In this document: piece by piece, positions 1 through 9,361 of the stretch
Numbering within the stretch: position 1 is the stretch's first letter
Layout of the letters: each line of letters opens with the position of its first letter
NCBI GenBank assembly: GCA_015679605.1
Contig: JAAAVE010000213.1
Span: 9,321-24,012, forward strand
Source: Podila epigama
Lineage: Eukaryota; Mortierellomycota; Mortierellomycetes; Mortierellales; Mortierellaceae
Length of the DNA stretch: 14,692 nt
Direction of reading: 5' to 3'
Position numbers and translations under genes: made by a program
The notes under the pieces: model-generated
What the model was told of the DNA's origin: nothing
The model's database searches: none
The model's input: only the letters and a program-made list of their open reading frames with translations

Positions 1-971
1 CCGAAGGTTCTCGAGACCCTCACGATTCACCAAAAAGTCCAAGTGCCTATTCCTGAATCGTTTTTCGGGGTCTCTCAATCCCGATCGAGTTGGGATCGGG
101 TGGAGACATGGCGAGAGAAGTTCAAATCCGTCTGTGATGAAGATACTCAGTTGCCCAGTTTTTGTTTTTCCAACATGACCAGAGAGTTCTATTTGTATGT
201 GAGCGAGTGATGTTGCCGAGCAGATCATGCCATCCAGGGCACACATTAAAAACAAAAAAAAACATAAATATTAGACTAAATGGATCGATGCATTATAACA
301 CAGAGTTTTTTGCCATTTGAAGAGTATTTATCCGACTTACGAACAAAGTCTCCGCGTTGAAAATTCTTGGCTGCCGCTTCAAATTCTTGATCGGTTCCTG
401 AATACATTCTGCGTGTAAAAACAGCCTGGAGTGTACTTCCATTTTGATGCAGATCGAACCAGACAAGCTTTGAGCTCGAGTCTCGTTTCGAATAGATACG
501 TCCTTTCATAGATTGAAAACAAAGAAGAAAAAGAAGAAGAAAAAACCATCGTTTTAGAACAAAATGGCTTTCGTTTTGCATACACATTTGCTTTTGTGGT
601 ATCACACCTTGGGAGTTAAGTCCCTAACCTGTGACCGAGATTTTCTTTGTGAGATCTTTGGCCCCGTTGTCGAGTGTGTCTTCATAAGTAGCGATTACAT
701 CGCGGATTGGGACGATAGGGATGGAAGGATGTTGGTATCTTGGGTATGGGTCGAAACCAGCGCGTCTCAACTCCTCCAGTCGAGCGGCTGGCTTGAGTGG
801 CGCCGTTGTCAAGTCAGTGGTAAGGTTCCTGGCTTGTTGCGTGACAACATGGGTACGAATGGCAAGAGTGGCGCTTCTCAGTGATAGACTTGCTGTCCGT
901 GCGATGTATGATGAGCTGATGCCTGTGCGCAAGCTCCCATGAAGAGGGATGCGGAGCATGGAAGTTGACAT
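1..971 (-). CDS. MSK1: Mitochondrial lysyl-tRNA synthetase, 5' part (3' end outside window)
   Basis: Class II aminoacyl-tRNA synthetase that charges mitochondrial tRNA-Lys; the gene leaves the window at base 1 after 231 visible codons. Exons (minus strand): 971-629, 502-341, 188-1. Introns are 126 nt (GTTAGG donor, GAAAG acceptor) and 152 nt (GTAAGT, AATAG); phases close exactly. The first ~50 residues are rich in Ser, Arg and Ala without acidic residues, as in a matrix targeting peptide. Then come RLEELRRAGFDPYPR, typical of the LysRS N-terminus, and the OB-fold anticodon-binding domain: ISVTGRIYSKRDSSSKLVWF, GDFVQLSGHVGKTKTGQLSI, ELLSPCLHPIP. The run RFRNRHLDFLVNREG leads into class II motif 1. 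I start at the ATG at 971; a second Met lies at 959, and an in-frame ATG at 1151 would add a low-complexity extension that I consider leader. The transit-like N-terminus favours the mitochondrial over the cytosolic enzyme. Catalytic motifs 2 and 3 are beyond the edge. Confidence 0.92.
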
Positions 972-1167
972 GAAGGTGTGTGTGGAGACAAAAGGAGAGA
1001 GAGCGAATGGGCGAAAGCACCCGAAAAAAAAAATGCTTTCAACAAAAATGTTTTCCAACAAGAAAAAGAGGTCACACGAAATAATTTTCTTTTTTTTTTT
1101 TTGTACATGTATGCTGTTTGCCGAATGCTGTTTGCCGAATGCTGTTTGCATGCTGCTATGCTTCTCT
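972..1167 (-). promoter_or_regulatory. Short promoter/leader region of the LysRS gene
   Basis: Only 196 bp separate the LysRS start codon from the stop codon of the upstream minus-strand gene, so promoter and 5' leader of LysRS must lie here or inside that gene's 3' part. It contains an A-rich stretch, a T12-type run around 1090-1102 (plus strand) and a 14-bp tandem repeat (listed separately). I see no clear TATA box. Confidence 0.35.
1111..1149. repeat. 14-bp tandem repeat, 2.8 copies
   Basis: The unit ATGCTGTTTGCCGA occurs perfectly at 1111-1124 and 1125-1138, followed by an 11-base partial copy at 1139-1149. It lies in the short gap between the LysRS start and the next gene, so it is probably in the LysRS leader or promoter. 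Confidence 0.85.
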
Positions 1168-1716
1168 TCATAGGCTACCTATGGAAACAAATGCTACCAG
1201 CATAAATGCTTGTAGCGTGATGGTTGCAGCAGTAGAAGGCGCTGCATTTTCTTGTCCTGTTCGCACTTGAACAGGTGCACTTTCATAGAGAAATGGAGAG
1301 CCATTGCCTGTGCTTGATTTCGCTTTTACAACAGCCATACCCTCAGTCCCACCTGCACCGCCCTGAGGCCGGTCTTCATCTCCAGAGGATGTCACCTCAA
1401 CAACAATAGAGTCATCCGCGTTCTTTACTACAACTGTCTCTCCATCCCTTCCTCCTCCTTCTCTACCATGCTTTGTGATGCAATCGTGCGGCATTGGTTC
1501 GTCAAGGCTTGCCTTTTTTTTCAGGAACAAAAACATAATAAAAGCATCAACATCTGCAGAATCAGCATAACATTCATTTTTCATAATACCCTAGACACAG
1601 AAAAGTCTCACCTGAAGAGTTTCGCATCTAGAATGAGTTTTATGTCCGGATATGGTGAGAACATGCGCCATGGAGAAGGCGAAGCAAAGGATGAAAACAA
1701 GGCCATGGTGACGCAT
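1168..1716 (-). CDS. Small predicted secreted GPI-anchored protein, unknown family
   Basis: No family recognised. Proposed exons (minus): 1716-1612 and 1512-1168, giving about 149 residues. Exon 1 starts MRHHGLVFILCFAFSMAHVL, a classic signal peptide (short basic start, hydrophobic core). The C-terminus is a small-residue stretch (NAAPSTAATITL) followed by a hydrophobic tail ending FMLVAFVSIGSL, the layout of a GPI-anchor signal. The middle is low in structure, rich in Gly, Ser, Thr, Asp and Glu, with one Cys. Both halves are in the same frame, separated by an in-frame TAG. The donor CAG|GTGAGA is strong, but the only acceptor that keeps frame is AAAAAAAAG|GCA (99-nt intron); the better-looking CTGCAG at 1554 would shift frame. 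The signal peptide and GPI tail at opposite ends of the joined product are the main argument for this model. A wall or plasma-membrane location is inferred. Confidence 0.5.
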
Positions 1717-2183
1717 GGTAGATGCTGAGAAGGCACAGACCACGGAATGGTGAAAGAGAGAGAAGAGAGATAGTGAGTGTATGTGAGTGAGAAAGCTGGC
1801 TGTGTAAATGAATAGCGAGAGAGAGAGATAGAGAGAAAGAGAGAAGAATGAAAAGATAAAAAATATATATATTAAAAATAAGGCACCGCACTCCCCATGG
1901 CTCCTGTTTGAGAGGACCATTGTGCAACACCTCCCGCCCCTCTTCTTTGTAGGATAGCTGGGCATCGAATAACAAGGGGGCGAGTGGCAAAAAAAAAAAA
2001 TTGCAGTGCAGTTGGACAGGAAGGAACAAAGAAAGACGGAGGATAGAGCTGCTACACCCATTACAACATACTGCAACATAACAGAGACGGTGCATGCACC
2101 CTTTTTTTGTGTTTGTGCTAGTCTCAGGTACGCGAGATGACGGAACCGGCGAATGGCCTTATTACTATTATTATTTTTTTTCA
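1717..2183. other. Intergenic region between SAC1 3' end and the GPI-protein gene
   Basis: This 467-bp gap holds the 3' end of SAC1 (AT-rich ATTATTATT block near 2161-2180) and the promoter and leader of the small surface-protein gene. Most of the half nearest that gene is a GA-rich tract (listed separately). Open frames here read as Ser/Leu/Phe low-complexity translation of the pyrimidine strand and are not supported as genes. Confidence 0.6.
1750..1858. repeat. Imperfect GA-rich (CT on minus) simple-sequence tract
   Basis: The plus strand is nearly all purine with GAGAGA and GAAAGA runs (for example around 1818-1848), interrupted by GTGAGTGTATGTGAGTGAG. On the transcribed minus strand this is a CT-rich tract just upstream of the start codon at 1716, a position where fungal pyrimidine-rich leaders and promoters are common. 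Confidence 0.75.
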
Positions 2184-5100
2184 CTATTCGTTTTTCCACC
2201 CCAGTTCGATTTCCTCAGCGGCAAACTTGGGCTCGGATGACCCAGCTGAAAAGCGGCTAACAGGGAGGTTGTATCCCAATGGCACCAACTTTGGCCAATT
2301 GACATAATATATACCATTGGCCAGGATGAACTTGAGCATGACGGAAAGAACGGCTACACAGAACATCAGAAACAAAAGTATTGACGTATCAAAGAGGCCT
2401 ATTTCAAGAGGCAGAAGAAAACGCATTGGGTTAATGGGTTGTTGAGTTAACGTGTTGTTGACTTGTTGCCTACTCCATCAATACATTGCGTGAAAAAAAA
2501 ACCCCCTCCTCCATCATGACTTACTCTCAGATACGATAATCGCACTGGTCAGCATGGCAAAGGCAACAAGGACCACAAGCGGTGCAATCTTCAAATACAT
2601 TGGCCTGTTATCAACAAAGGGAAACCCTCCAGCCTCTTGGACATCATAGTTGAGCACAAGATCATATGCATCCTACATTCACATCGTCATGTCAGTCTAT
2701 CATTCCATAACATCAATAGAGGAACATCCCTTCAACATTTTTGGCAAAAAAAATCTACCACGCACCTGTCGCGCACCGTCCAAAAAGTTATTCTTCACGT
2801 AACGGATAATTGAGTTTTGCAGGTCTTTCAGGGCACCCATTTTTGTTCGTTGGCCCGTTCTAGAAGAGATAGTAGGTTCGAAAAAAAGGCACATCATTAG
2901 CAACCCAATGAATGGTACTGGTAAGAGATGTGAGAATGGGGGGGAGTGGAAGCGGAAGTGACTATGAAACATGTTCGTACCTCGTATAGTCTGTCTTTAG
3001 GGCACCAGTACCAGAGTAAGCACAACTTACAACATCGGCATTGTCAGCCCAGACTAATCAATAGGAGCAAACATCGCCATTAGATAAACTTGAGGTATAC
3101 ACACATGTCTCCCATGTATACGACAAAAAAAATGGATTCAAAAAGATTGTTGCTCTCACCATTCCGAAAGAGGGTCTCAAAATGGCGGTGGGATTCAAAA
3201 GTTTCGTTTGGCGAAAGGATGCCAATTTCCTGCAGCTGGCGGTTCAGCATCCATCGTGCTATGACAGATTGTACGACATTGGTGCGATCTAGGCAATCCA
3301 TACAGTTCGTCCGGACAACAGAAGTCTGTCTGTGGAATTCTCTTGGCTGTCCGTCGACTCCAATTTCGGCCTTGAAATACCTGAAAGAAGGAAGATGTGA
3401 AGGTAATATTAGAAGATATCGCTTAAAACGAAAAAGAGAGAAAAAAAAGAATCAACAACAATTGCATGCATATTCGATCTTATTCTTTACCCTTGCGATA
3501 CAAGACCACTATGAAAATGGTCCAGGAGTAGCGAGACACGATGCCATCTCATTTTGCTGCACTCTTGGTGAAAGTCAAAGTGATGGTATCTGATCTGTGG
3601 GTCATTCAGGATATCGATTTGCTTGGAGAAGGCGGATCCCATAGGCTCCTCATACCCTTTTTTATTGATGAGGTTTATCACCAGCTGTGGTCCATATATC
3701 CGTTTCTGGGTCTCAAAGTGCCGGCGGAACGCATTGCCCTAGGATTCATGGATAGGATTTTGAAAGAAAAGAAAAAGTACAGATTAGGCGGCTTGGTTTT
3801 CTGTGTGCAACGGATGGATGACTCTGCAATTGTCGCCATTTACCGTCTCTGGGTCATCAAAGATCTGCAACTTTGGGGTATATTTGATGTTGTTGATTTG
3901 CGCCCAGAAGACGGGGATTGAGCCTCGAGTCTGGACATGGGAGAGAACTGTTGTGGTGGGTGATGATCCACCAGACCTCGATTCCAGGATGACCAGCTGC
4001 TCTGTCTCGTTAAAATTGGAGACGTTCCCATGTGCATCTATCCCTCGAGAGAAATACCGAGTACCAGCGCGATGGCGAGATCGGCGTGACAACAGTGCAA
4101 ACGTGAACATCCTCTTGTTAATCTCGGTTGCCGCAAATTCCACAAAGCCATTCATGACTGGTAGGATGAAATTGCTCAACTATGTATAAAAAAAATGTTG
4201 TACCTTCATTAATATGCGCTGAAAGAGAAATGATCATGATGAACATGATTGGATCTGCTCCTATATACACAAATCGTACATTCTGGTCGCGATGGGCTAT
4301 GGTATGGTCGATGAGTTTTGATTGTATGCGCTGGTTCCAAAAGAATCGTTCGTCAGCCTAAAAAAAACAAACCAGGAGCATATATATTAGTACCTGCATC
4401 GAACTGGGCACACTATACAACACAGGTTGCTTTAGACAAGTCTTTGTTGACGCTCACATGGCATGCTCGTTCCAGCTAAACCTCGTACCCGTTCCCACAA
4501 TGGTCTCTTGTCCTGCCACATGTCCGACAGCCGCTGCTGGCTATGTGTAATATCATATCCATACGAAAAATAGAATTGTCCAGACTGAAGATGAGAATGC
4601 AGTAGTGCAATATATGCCGTCTCGTCGTTGATCTAGACGTGCGTGTGGTAGAAAAAAAGTGAAGTCTAACATATGAGTATCCACAAACGACAAGCGTTTA
4701 TCTTGTGAACAATTACAATTGTTTTTCCATGTTGTTTCGTGTTTGGCCGTTACCTGTCGTTCGGAAAGACTCAGATTGTTGCGAGCAAAGGAGATGATCT
4801 TGTAATCCTTTATCATGAATATGTCGTGCTCTCCGATCCGTCCAACCTTTATCCTATCTGTAATCACGATCATATATTCGCCTGCCAATAACGAGACAAC
4901 GGTATTCTGTGGATGAGAATCGATTTTTGTGTAAAGGTTGCGTTTGATCCATGGTAGTGCCTGAACAGACAGAGGTATTTACCTGCAAGTAACCGAATGA
5001 ATCCAACAATGCCATATATCGTCATCACCTCCTCGTCTGCAGCAATTCGACCATTCTGAGCTATTGATGAATCATGTTGCAAAAAAAAAAAGATGATGAG

Positions 5101-5398
5101 TGGAGGATCACACAATATAGTTCAGGCAAACAAGATGAGCTGACATGACATTTACCATTGAGCTGAATGTCGCCAGTACTCCGCCGAATAACAATGTTCT
5201 CGGAGATAATAGATGGGTCGTTACACACTGGCTCAAATGTGAAGCATTCGCTGTCTATATATCTATTAAGTAGACCATATGATCAGAGCAGTTTGTCAGT
5301 CAGTCAAATGGTGAGTAGTCGAAAGGGAATGCAAATGGAACCCTAATGTCAGCAACTCTGCGACTATTGTATTACAGGCGAATCGTGCTGTGGAGCAT
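2184..5398 (-). CDS. SAC1: SAC1-type phosphoinositide (PI4P) phosphatase, complete
   Basis: Membrane-bound polyphosphoinositide phosphatase of ER/Golgi that dephosphorylates mainly PI4P. Thirteen exons on the minus strand: 5398-5376, 5262-5156, 5060-4983, 4881-4754, 4632-4489, 4357-4280, 4179-3844, 3738-3491, 3380-3160, 3053-2981, 2859-2766, 2672-2525, 2398-2184. All phases close, giving 630 residues (yeast Sac1 is 623). Visible family signatures: TIYGIVGFIRLLAGEYMIVI (residues ~60-80), PLWERADERFFWN, SRRSRHRAGTRYFSRGID, NFNETEQ, QTRGSIPVFWAQ, the catalytic CX5R(T) loop CMDCLDRT (Cys407-Arg413), WADNAD, SGTGALKTDYTRTGQRTKMG, and two C-terminal membrane segments (about 538-557 and 564-585) followed by GIYYVNWPKL. 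The catalytic Cys and Arg are present. The C-terminus (WKNE) is not a canonical dilysine signal. The start is the first ATG of a pyrimidine-rich leader and sits in a 23-nt exon, whose joining gives MLHSTIRLYIDSECFTFEP, a good SAC1 N-terminus. Intron-dense (12 introns, 93-131 nt), unlike its divergent neighbour. Confidence 0.95.
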
Positions 5399-5516
5399 GC
5401 TGGCGGAAGCAATGATGGAATGAGGAAGAAAAAAAAAAAGAATGAAGGTTGGAGTGGAGTGGAGTGAAGGAAGGATTCAATGGAAAATATTATTAAACAA
5501 GTAAAATATTAAAAGG

Positions 5517-5584
5517 ACGCGTCTTTTGCCCAACTCACTCGCCCTCAGCACAACGCGTTTTCCCGCGTTTCCCGCGTTTTGCGC
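5517..5584. promoter_or_regulatory. Cluster of MCB-like (ACGCGT) and E2F-like (TTTCCCGC) boxes
   Basis: ACGCGT occurs at 5517-5522 (inside the palindrome GACGCGTC) and 5553-5558. TTTCCCGC occurs at 5559-5566 and again at 5568-5575, followed by the related TTTTGCGC at 5577-5584. ACGCGT is the yeast MBF core and TTTSSCGC the E2F consensus; both mark G1/S genes in fungi and animals. That these are working sites here is inferred from sequence match and clustering only. Confidence 0.45.
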
Positions 5585-5608
5585 ACTGAGCACCAGGTGA
5601 CCGACCAT

Positions 5609-5613
5609 CCAAT
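5609..5613 (+). promoter_or_regulatory. CCAAT box toward KGD1
   Basis: CCAAT on the plus strand, 224 bp upstream of the KGD1 start. The HAP2/3/4/5 (CBF) complex binds CCAAT and in yeast activates respiratory genes including KGD1, so the element fits its neighbour. A reversed copy (ATTGG) lies at 5667-5671. A five-base match alone is weak evidence. Confidence 0.4.
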
Positions 5614-5772
5614 CATTCGTCTTTTTCACGACCTCATCATCATCATCCATTCCATTCTTTCGTGACATTGGCCCTTTTTTTTATTTTCATTCACAGTCTT
5701 TTTCATTCTCTTGCTCATCCCTTATTCACACCTACCTTTTTGCATTTGCATCCCATTATTTTTTCGTCTTTT

Positions 5773-5787
5773 ATGTGTTTGCACTGA
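5773..5787 (+). other. Possible four-codon upstream ORF in the KGD1 leader
   Basis: An ATG at 5773 in the pyrimidine-rich leader opens Met-Cys-Leu-His and stops at TGA 5785-5787, 49 nt before the KGD1 start codon and with no overlap. It matters only if transcription starts upstream of 5773, which cannot be seen here. Confidence 0.35.
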
Positions 5788-5836
5788 AAAATACAACAAG
5801 CATCATTTCTTACTCTGACAGACACAGCTGACTCAA

Positions 5837-8800
5837 ATGCCTTTTCCAATCACATCCCTTGCTCGCACAACAAGCTCATTCTTGCGCAGGGCTGCACCCT
5901 TGACGCGCTCATATCTGGCACGGACCACGGCGCCCGTAGCTACCCTCTTGTCTATCCGTAAAGCTTCCACCAGCACAAAGGACGACCTCCCTGTTGCAAA
6001 AGATGCCTTCCTTCAGGGCAACGCTGCTAGTTATGTCGAGGAAATGTACGCCGCCTGGCTCAAGGACCCATCCTCAGTTCATCTCTCTTGGCAAATCTAC
6101 TTCAGGAACCAGTCCAACGGCATGTCGTCTTCCCAATCCTTCCAGGCGCCTCCTACTATTCCTACAAGTGGCGGAGTCCCAAGCCTTGTCCCTGGCTCTC
6201 AAGTTGGCTCCTCAGATGTGATCGACCATCTCAAGGTCCAGCTCTTGGTTCGGGCTTATCAGGTCCGTGGTCATCATATTGCCCACCTTGACCCACTCGG
6301 CCTCAACAAGGCCGACCTCGCTGGCGTCTCGCCGCGCGAGCTCGATATAACTCACTATGGCTTTACAGAAAAGGATCTTGACCGCACCTTCTCCTTGGGA
6401 CCCGGTATCCTTCCAGGTTTTCTCGATACAGGCAGCAATCAGACGCTGAGAGACATTATTGAGCACCTCAAGACTATCTATTGTAAGTTCTCTCTCACAC
6501 ACACACACACAGTCACGCAAACACTGCATTGAATTGATGGAAAAAAAAATCGGTTGTGGGCTCTTTGCATATTGAGATCATTCATTTTCAGAAAATCGGG
6601 CCAGGGTCTCGTTTTAGAACATTGGCGTCTTCACGCCGAATGCAAACCATGAGGGTCATCATAAAAATAATCTCCCACTCCTAGAGAGCAAACCACTTTG
6701 CTGTGCCCTACGACGGATGTGAAAAATTCGAACAAAAAAAACCAATGACTTGAAACTTAAACGGAGCGTCTATCCTCTTTTGAACTTGAAATATATCTTA
6801 GGTGGATCAATTGGCGTCGAGTATATTCACATCCCTGACAGAGACCGCTGCGACTGGATCCGTCAGCGTGTCGAGGTTCCTAAACCGTACAAGTACACCA
6901 TAGAGGAAAAGGCCATGATCCTCGATCGCATGATCTGGTCCGACTCTTTTGAGCGCTTCGTGGCCACGAAATACCCTAGCGAAAAGCGTTTTGGTCTTGA
7001 AGGTGGAGAGAGTCTGATCCCTGGTATGAAGGCTCTGGTAAGTAAGTGGATACAAGTCCTTTATATATATATATAAACACCTATATGACAATGAAGAGTA
7101 AATATCCTCGTTGGGTAAGAGACACTAACAATTCAAAATTATAGATTGACCGATCTGTTGAGCATGGTGTCGAGTCCATTGTCATGGGAATGCCTCATCG
7201 TGGTCGTTTGAATGTCCTTTCCAACGTTGTTCGCAAACCACACGAATCCATCTTTTCCGAGTTCAGCGGCAACTCGGCCAACGATGGCTTCTCGGGTGAT
7301 GTCAAATACCATTTGGGAATGAACTATGAGCGCCCCACTCCCTCGGGCAAGCCCGTTCACCTGTCCTTGGTCGCTAACCCCTCGCATTTGGAGGCTGCTG
7401 ATGGTGTCGTTCTTGGAAAGACCCATGCTATCCAGCACTACATGGATGATAAGGAGCGTACACGTTCTCTCGCCGTTCTTCTTCACGGTGATGCCGCTTT
7501 TGCCGGTCAGGGTGTCGTCTACGAGACCCTTGGCTTCATGGATCTGCCTGCCTACTCCACCGGAGGCACCATCCATATTGTTGTCAACAACCAGATCGGT
7601 TTTACGACCGATCCCCGCTTTGCCCGTTCAACCGCCTACTGTACCGACATTGCAAAGTCCATCAACGCCCCCATCTTCCACGTCAATGGTGATGATGTTG
7701 AGGCCGTCAATTTTGTTCACCAGTTGGCTGCTGATTGGCGCAAGGAATTCCATACCGACTGTGTGATTGACCTTGTCTGTTATAGACGTCATGGACACAA
7801 CGAGACCGACCAGCCTAGTTTTACGCAGCCCATCATGTACAAGGCCATTCATGCACAAACCCCTGCGATTGAAAAGTATATTGACCAGCTCGTCAAGGAG
7901 GGCAGCTTCAAAACCGAAGAGATTGAAGAGATGAAGAAGCGTGTGTGGAACATCTTGGAGGAGAATTATTCCAAGAGCAAGGATTATAAGGCCAAGAGCA
8001 AAGAGTGGATGACCAGCTCGTGGCATGGCTTCAAGTCGCCCGCAGAGCTTGCCTCTGAGATTTTGCCCACCTTCCCGACGGGTGCACCGATGGAGACATT
8101 GAAGCATATTGGAGACAAGATTTCGTCCTTCCCTCCTGGTTTCAAGATTCATCCTAACCTAGCCCGCATCATGAAGGCCCGCGCCAAGACCATCGAGACT
8201 GGTTCCAACATTGACTGGGCTACTGCCGAGGGTTTAGCCTTTGGCACATTGCTCACAGAGGGCAAACACGTCCGCTTGGCTGGGCAGGATGTAGAACGTG
8301 GTACCTTCTCTCACCGTCATGCTGTCCTCCATGACCAGGACACGGACAAGCTTTACGTGCCACTCAAGAATTTGGGACACGGTCAGGCTGCCTTCTCTGT
8401 CAACAACTCATCTCTGTCCGAATTTGGTGCCCTTGGTTTCGAGCTCGGTTACTCGCTCGTCAACCCCAACTCGCTCATTCTCTGGGAGGCTCAGTTTGGA
8501 GATTTCGCCAACAATGCGCAATGTATCATTGACCAGTTTATTTGTTCAGGAGAAAAGAAGTGGCTTCAGCGGACGGGCTTGGCGATGCTTCTTCCGCATG
8601 GTTATGATGGACAAGGTCCCGAACACTCTAGCGCACGCATTGAACGCTACCTTCAGCTCTGTGATGATAACCCCCATCATTATCCCTCTGAGGAAAAGTT
8701 GTCTAGACAGCATCAGGATTGCAACATGCAAGTCGTCTACTGCACAACCCCTGCCAATTACTTCCATGCCCTCCGTCGCCAAATCCATCGCGAATTCCGT

Positions 8801-9361
8801 AAACCTTTGATCGCCTTCAACTCAAAGCTTCTGTTACGCCACCCAATGGCGCGTTCGACTTTGGAGGAAATGTCTGGCAACACACGTTTCCAACGTTTCA
8901 TTCCCGAAGTCGAGACCGAGAAGCTCGTCAGTGATGACAACAAGATCACAAAACATATTTTCTGTTCTGGACAGGTGTACTATGCACTGGTCAAGGCTCG
9001 CGAGCTAAACAAGATTGATAATGTTGCGATTTCACGTGTTGAACAACTCAATCCTTTCCCTTATGACAGTGTCAAGGAGTTTGCTGACAAGTATCCAAAC
9101 GCCGAGATTGTATGGTGTCAGGAAGAACCTTTGAACATGGGTGCCTGGGCCCATGTCGCCCCACGTCTCCATACTTCCCTCCGCGAAACTACTCATCATG
9201 CCAACAAAGAAGTTCGTTATGCGGGTCGTGAGCCCTCCGCGTCAGTTGCCACCGGCAACAAAAAAGTGCATCTTGCAGAAGAGTATGCACTTTTGGCTGA
9301 GGCACTTACAGGCGAGGCCAAGAAACCAGATGATGTGGTTGGAGGTGTACCAGTCTTTTAG
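5837..9361 (+). CDS. KGD1: 2-oxoglutarate dehydrogenase E1 component, mitochondrial, complete
   Basis: Thiamine-diphosphate E1 subunit of the 2-oxoglutarate dehydrogenase complex; decarboxylates 2-oxoglutarate in the TCA cycle and passes succinyl to the E2 lipoyl group in the matrix. Exons: 5837-6482, 6802-7037, 7145-9361; phases close to give 1032 residues (yeast Kgd1 is 1014). Introns are 319 and 107 nt, both with GTAAGT donors and TAG acceptors. The first ~47 residues are Arg/Ser/Thr-rich without acidic residues (matrix presequence). [20 protein letters not shown] is the conserved N-terminal E1o helix. Then [28 protein letters not shown] (His312), the ThDP/Mg site GDAAFAGQG (from Gly409) with NNQIGFTT (442-449), [35 protein letters not shown], and [14 protein letters not shown] with [16 protein letters not shown] in the pyrimidine-binding and C-terminal domains. 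The C-terminus is intact ([15 protein letters not shown]). The start is the first ATG that gives a presequence. Nothing is missing or broken. Confidence 0.98.
6496..6511. repeat. (CA)8 microsatellite in KGD1 intron 1
   Basis: Eight uninterrupted CA units directly downstream of the CT-rich start of the first KGD1 intron. Confidence 0.9.

Larger units (their letters stand above)
5399..5836. promoter_or_regulatory. Bidirectional promoter between SAC1 (left) and KGD1 (right)
   Basis: The start codons of the two divergent genes are 438 bp apart. On the SAC1 side lie an A11 run, a triple GGAGT repeat (5451-5465) and an AT-rich block (5485-5514). The centre is GC-rich with ACGCGT and TTTCCCGC boxes (5517-5584). 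A CCAAT box at 5609-5613 points toward KGD1 and an inverted one (ATTGG, 5667-5671) toward SAC1. From about 5670 to 5810 the plus strand is T/C-rich, as expected of a KGD1 leader. Shared control of the two genes is inference. Confidence 0.7.

Noticed and set aside
564-884. Plus-strand open frame of 106 codons over the LysRS first exon
   Set aside because: The minus strand here encodes the conserved LysRS N-terminus; the plus frame is its shadow.
2184-2198. C-terminal ER-retrieval dilysine signal in SAC1
   Set aside because: The tail ends Trp-Lys-Asn-Glu, lacking the KKXX or KXKXX arrangement, so I do not claim a retrieval motif.
1717-2199. Long N-terminal extension of the small surface protein
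   Set aside because: The frame is open but reads as Ser/Leu/Phe low complexity from the CT tract. The signal peptide at 1716 is the sensible start.
2870-2890. GGTTCGA motif resembling a tRNA B box
   Set aside because: It is followed by an A run instead of the CC of the T arm, and no A box or cloverleaf can be drawn; it lies in SAC1 intron 10.
4204-4218. In-frame 15-nt microexon inside SAC1 intron 6, flanked by CTCTTTCAG and GTACAAC
   Set aside because: It would leave a 24-nt downstream intron, too short to splice. The direct exon 6-7 join aligns without gaps to the yeast Sac1 sequence.
5092-5142. C box-like (ATGATGA) and D box-like (CTGA) pair on the plus strand, a possible C/D snoRNA
   Set aside because: It is antisense to SAC1 intron 2, has no terminal stem and no clear C'/D' boxes, so a chance match.
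7628-8152. Antisense open frame of 174 codons inside KGD1
   Set aside because: It is the shadow of codon bias in a long conserved exon, with no independent features.
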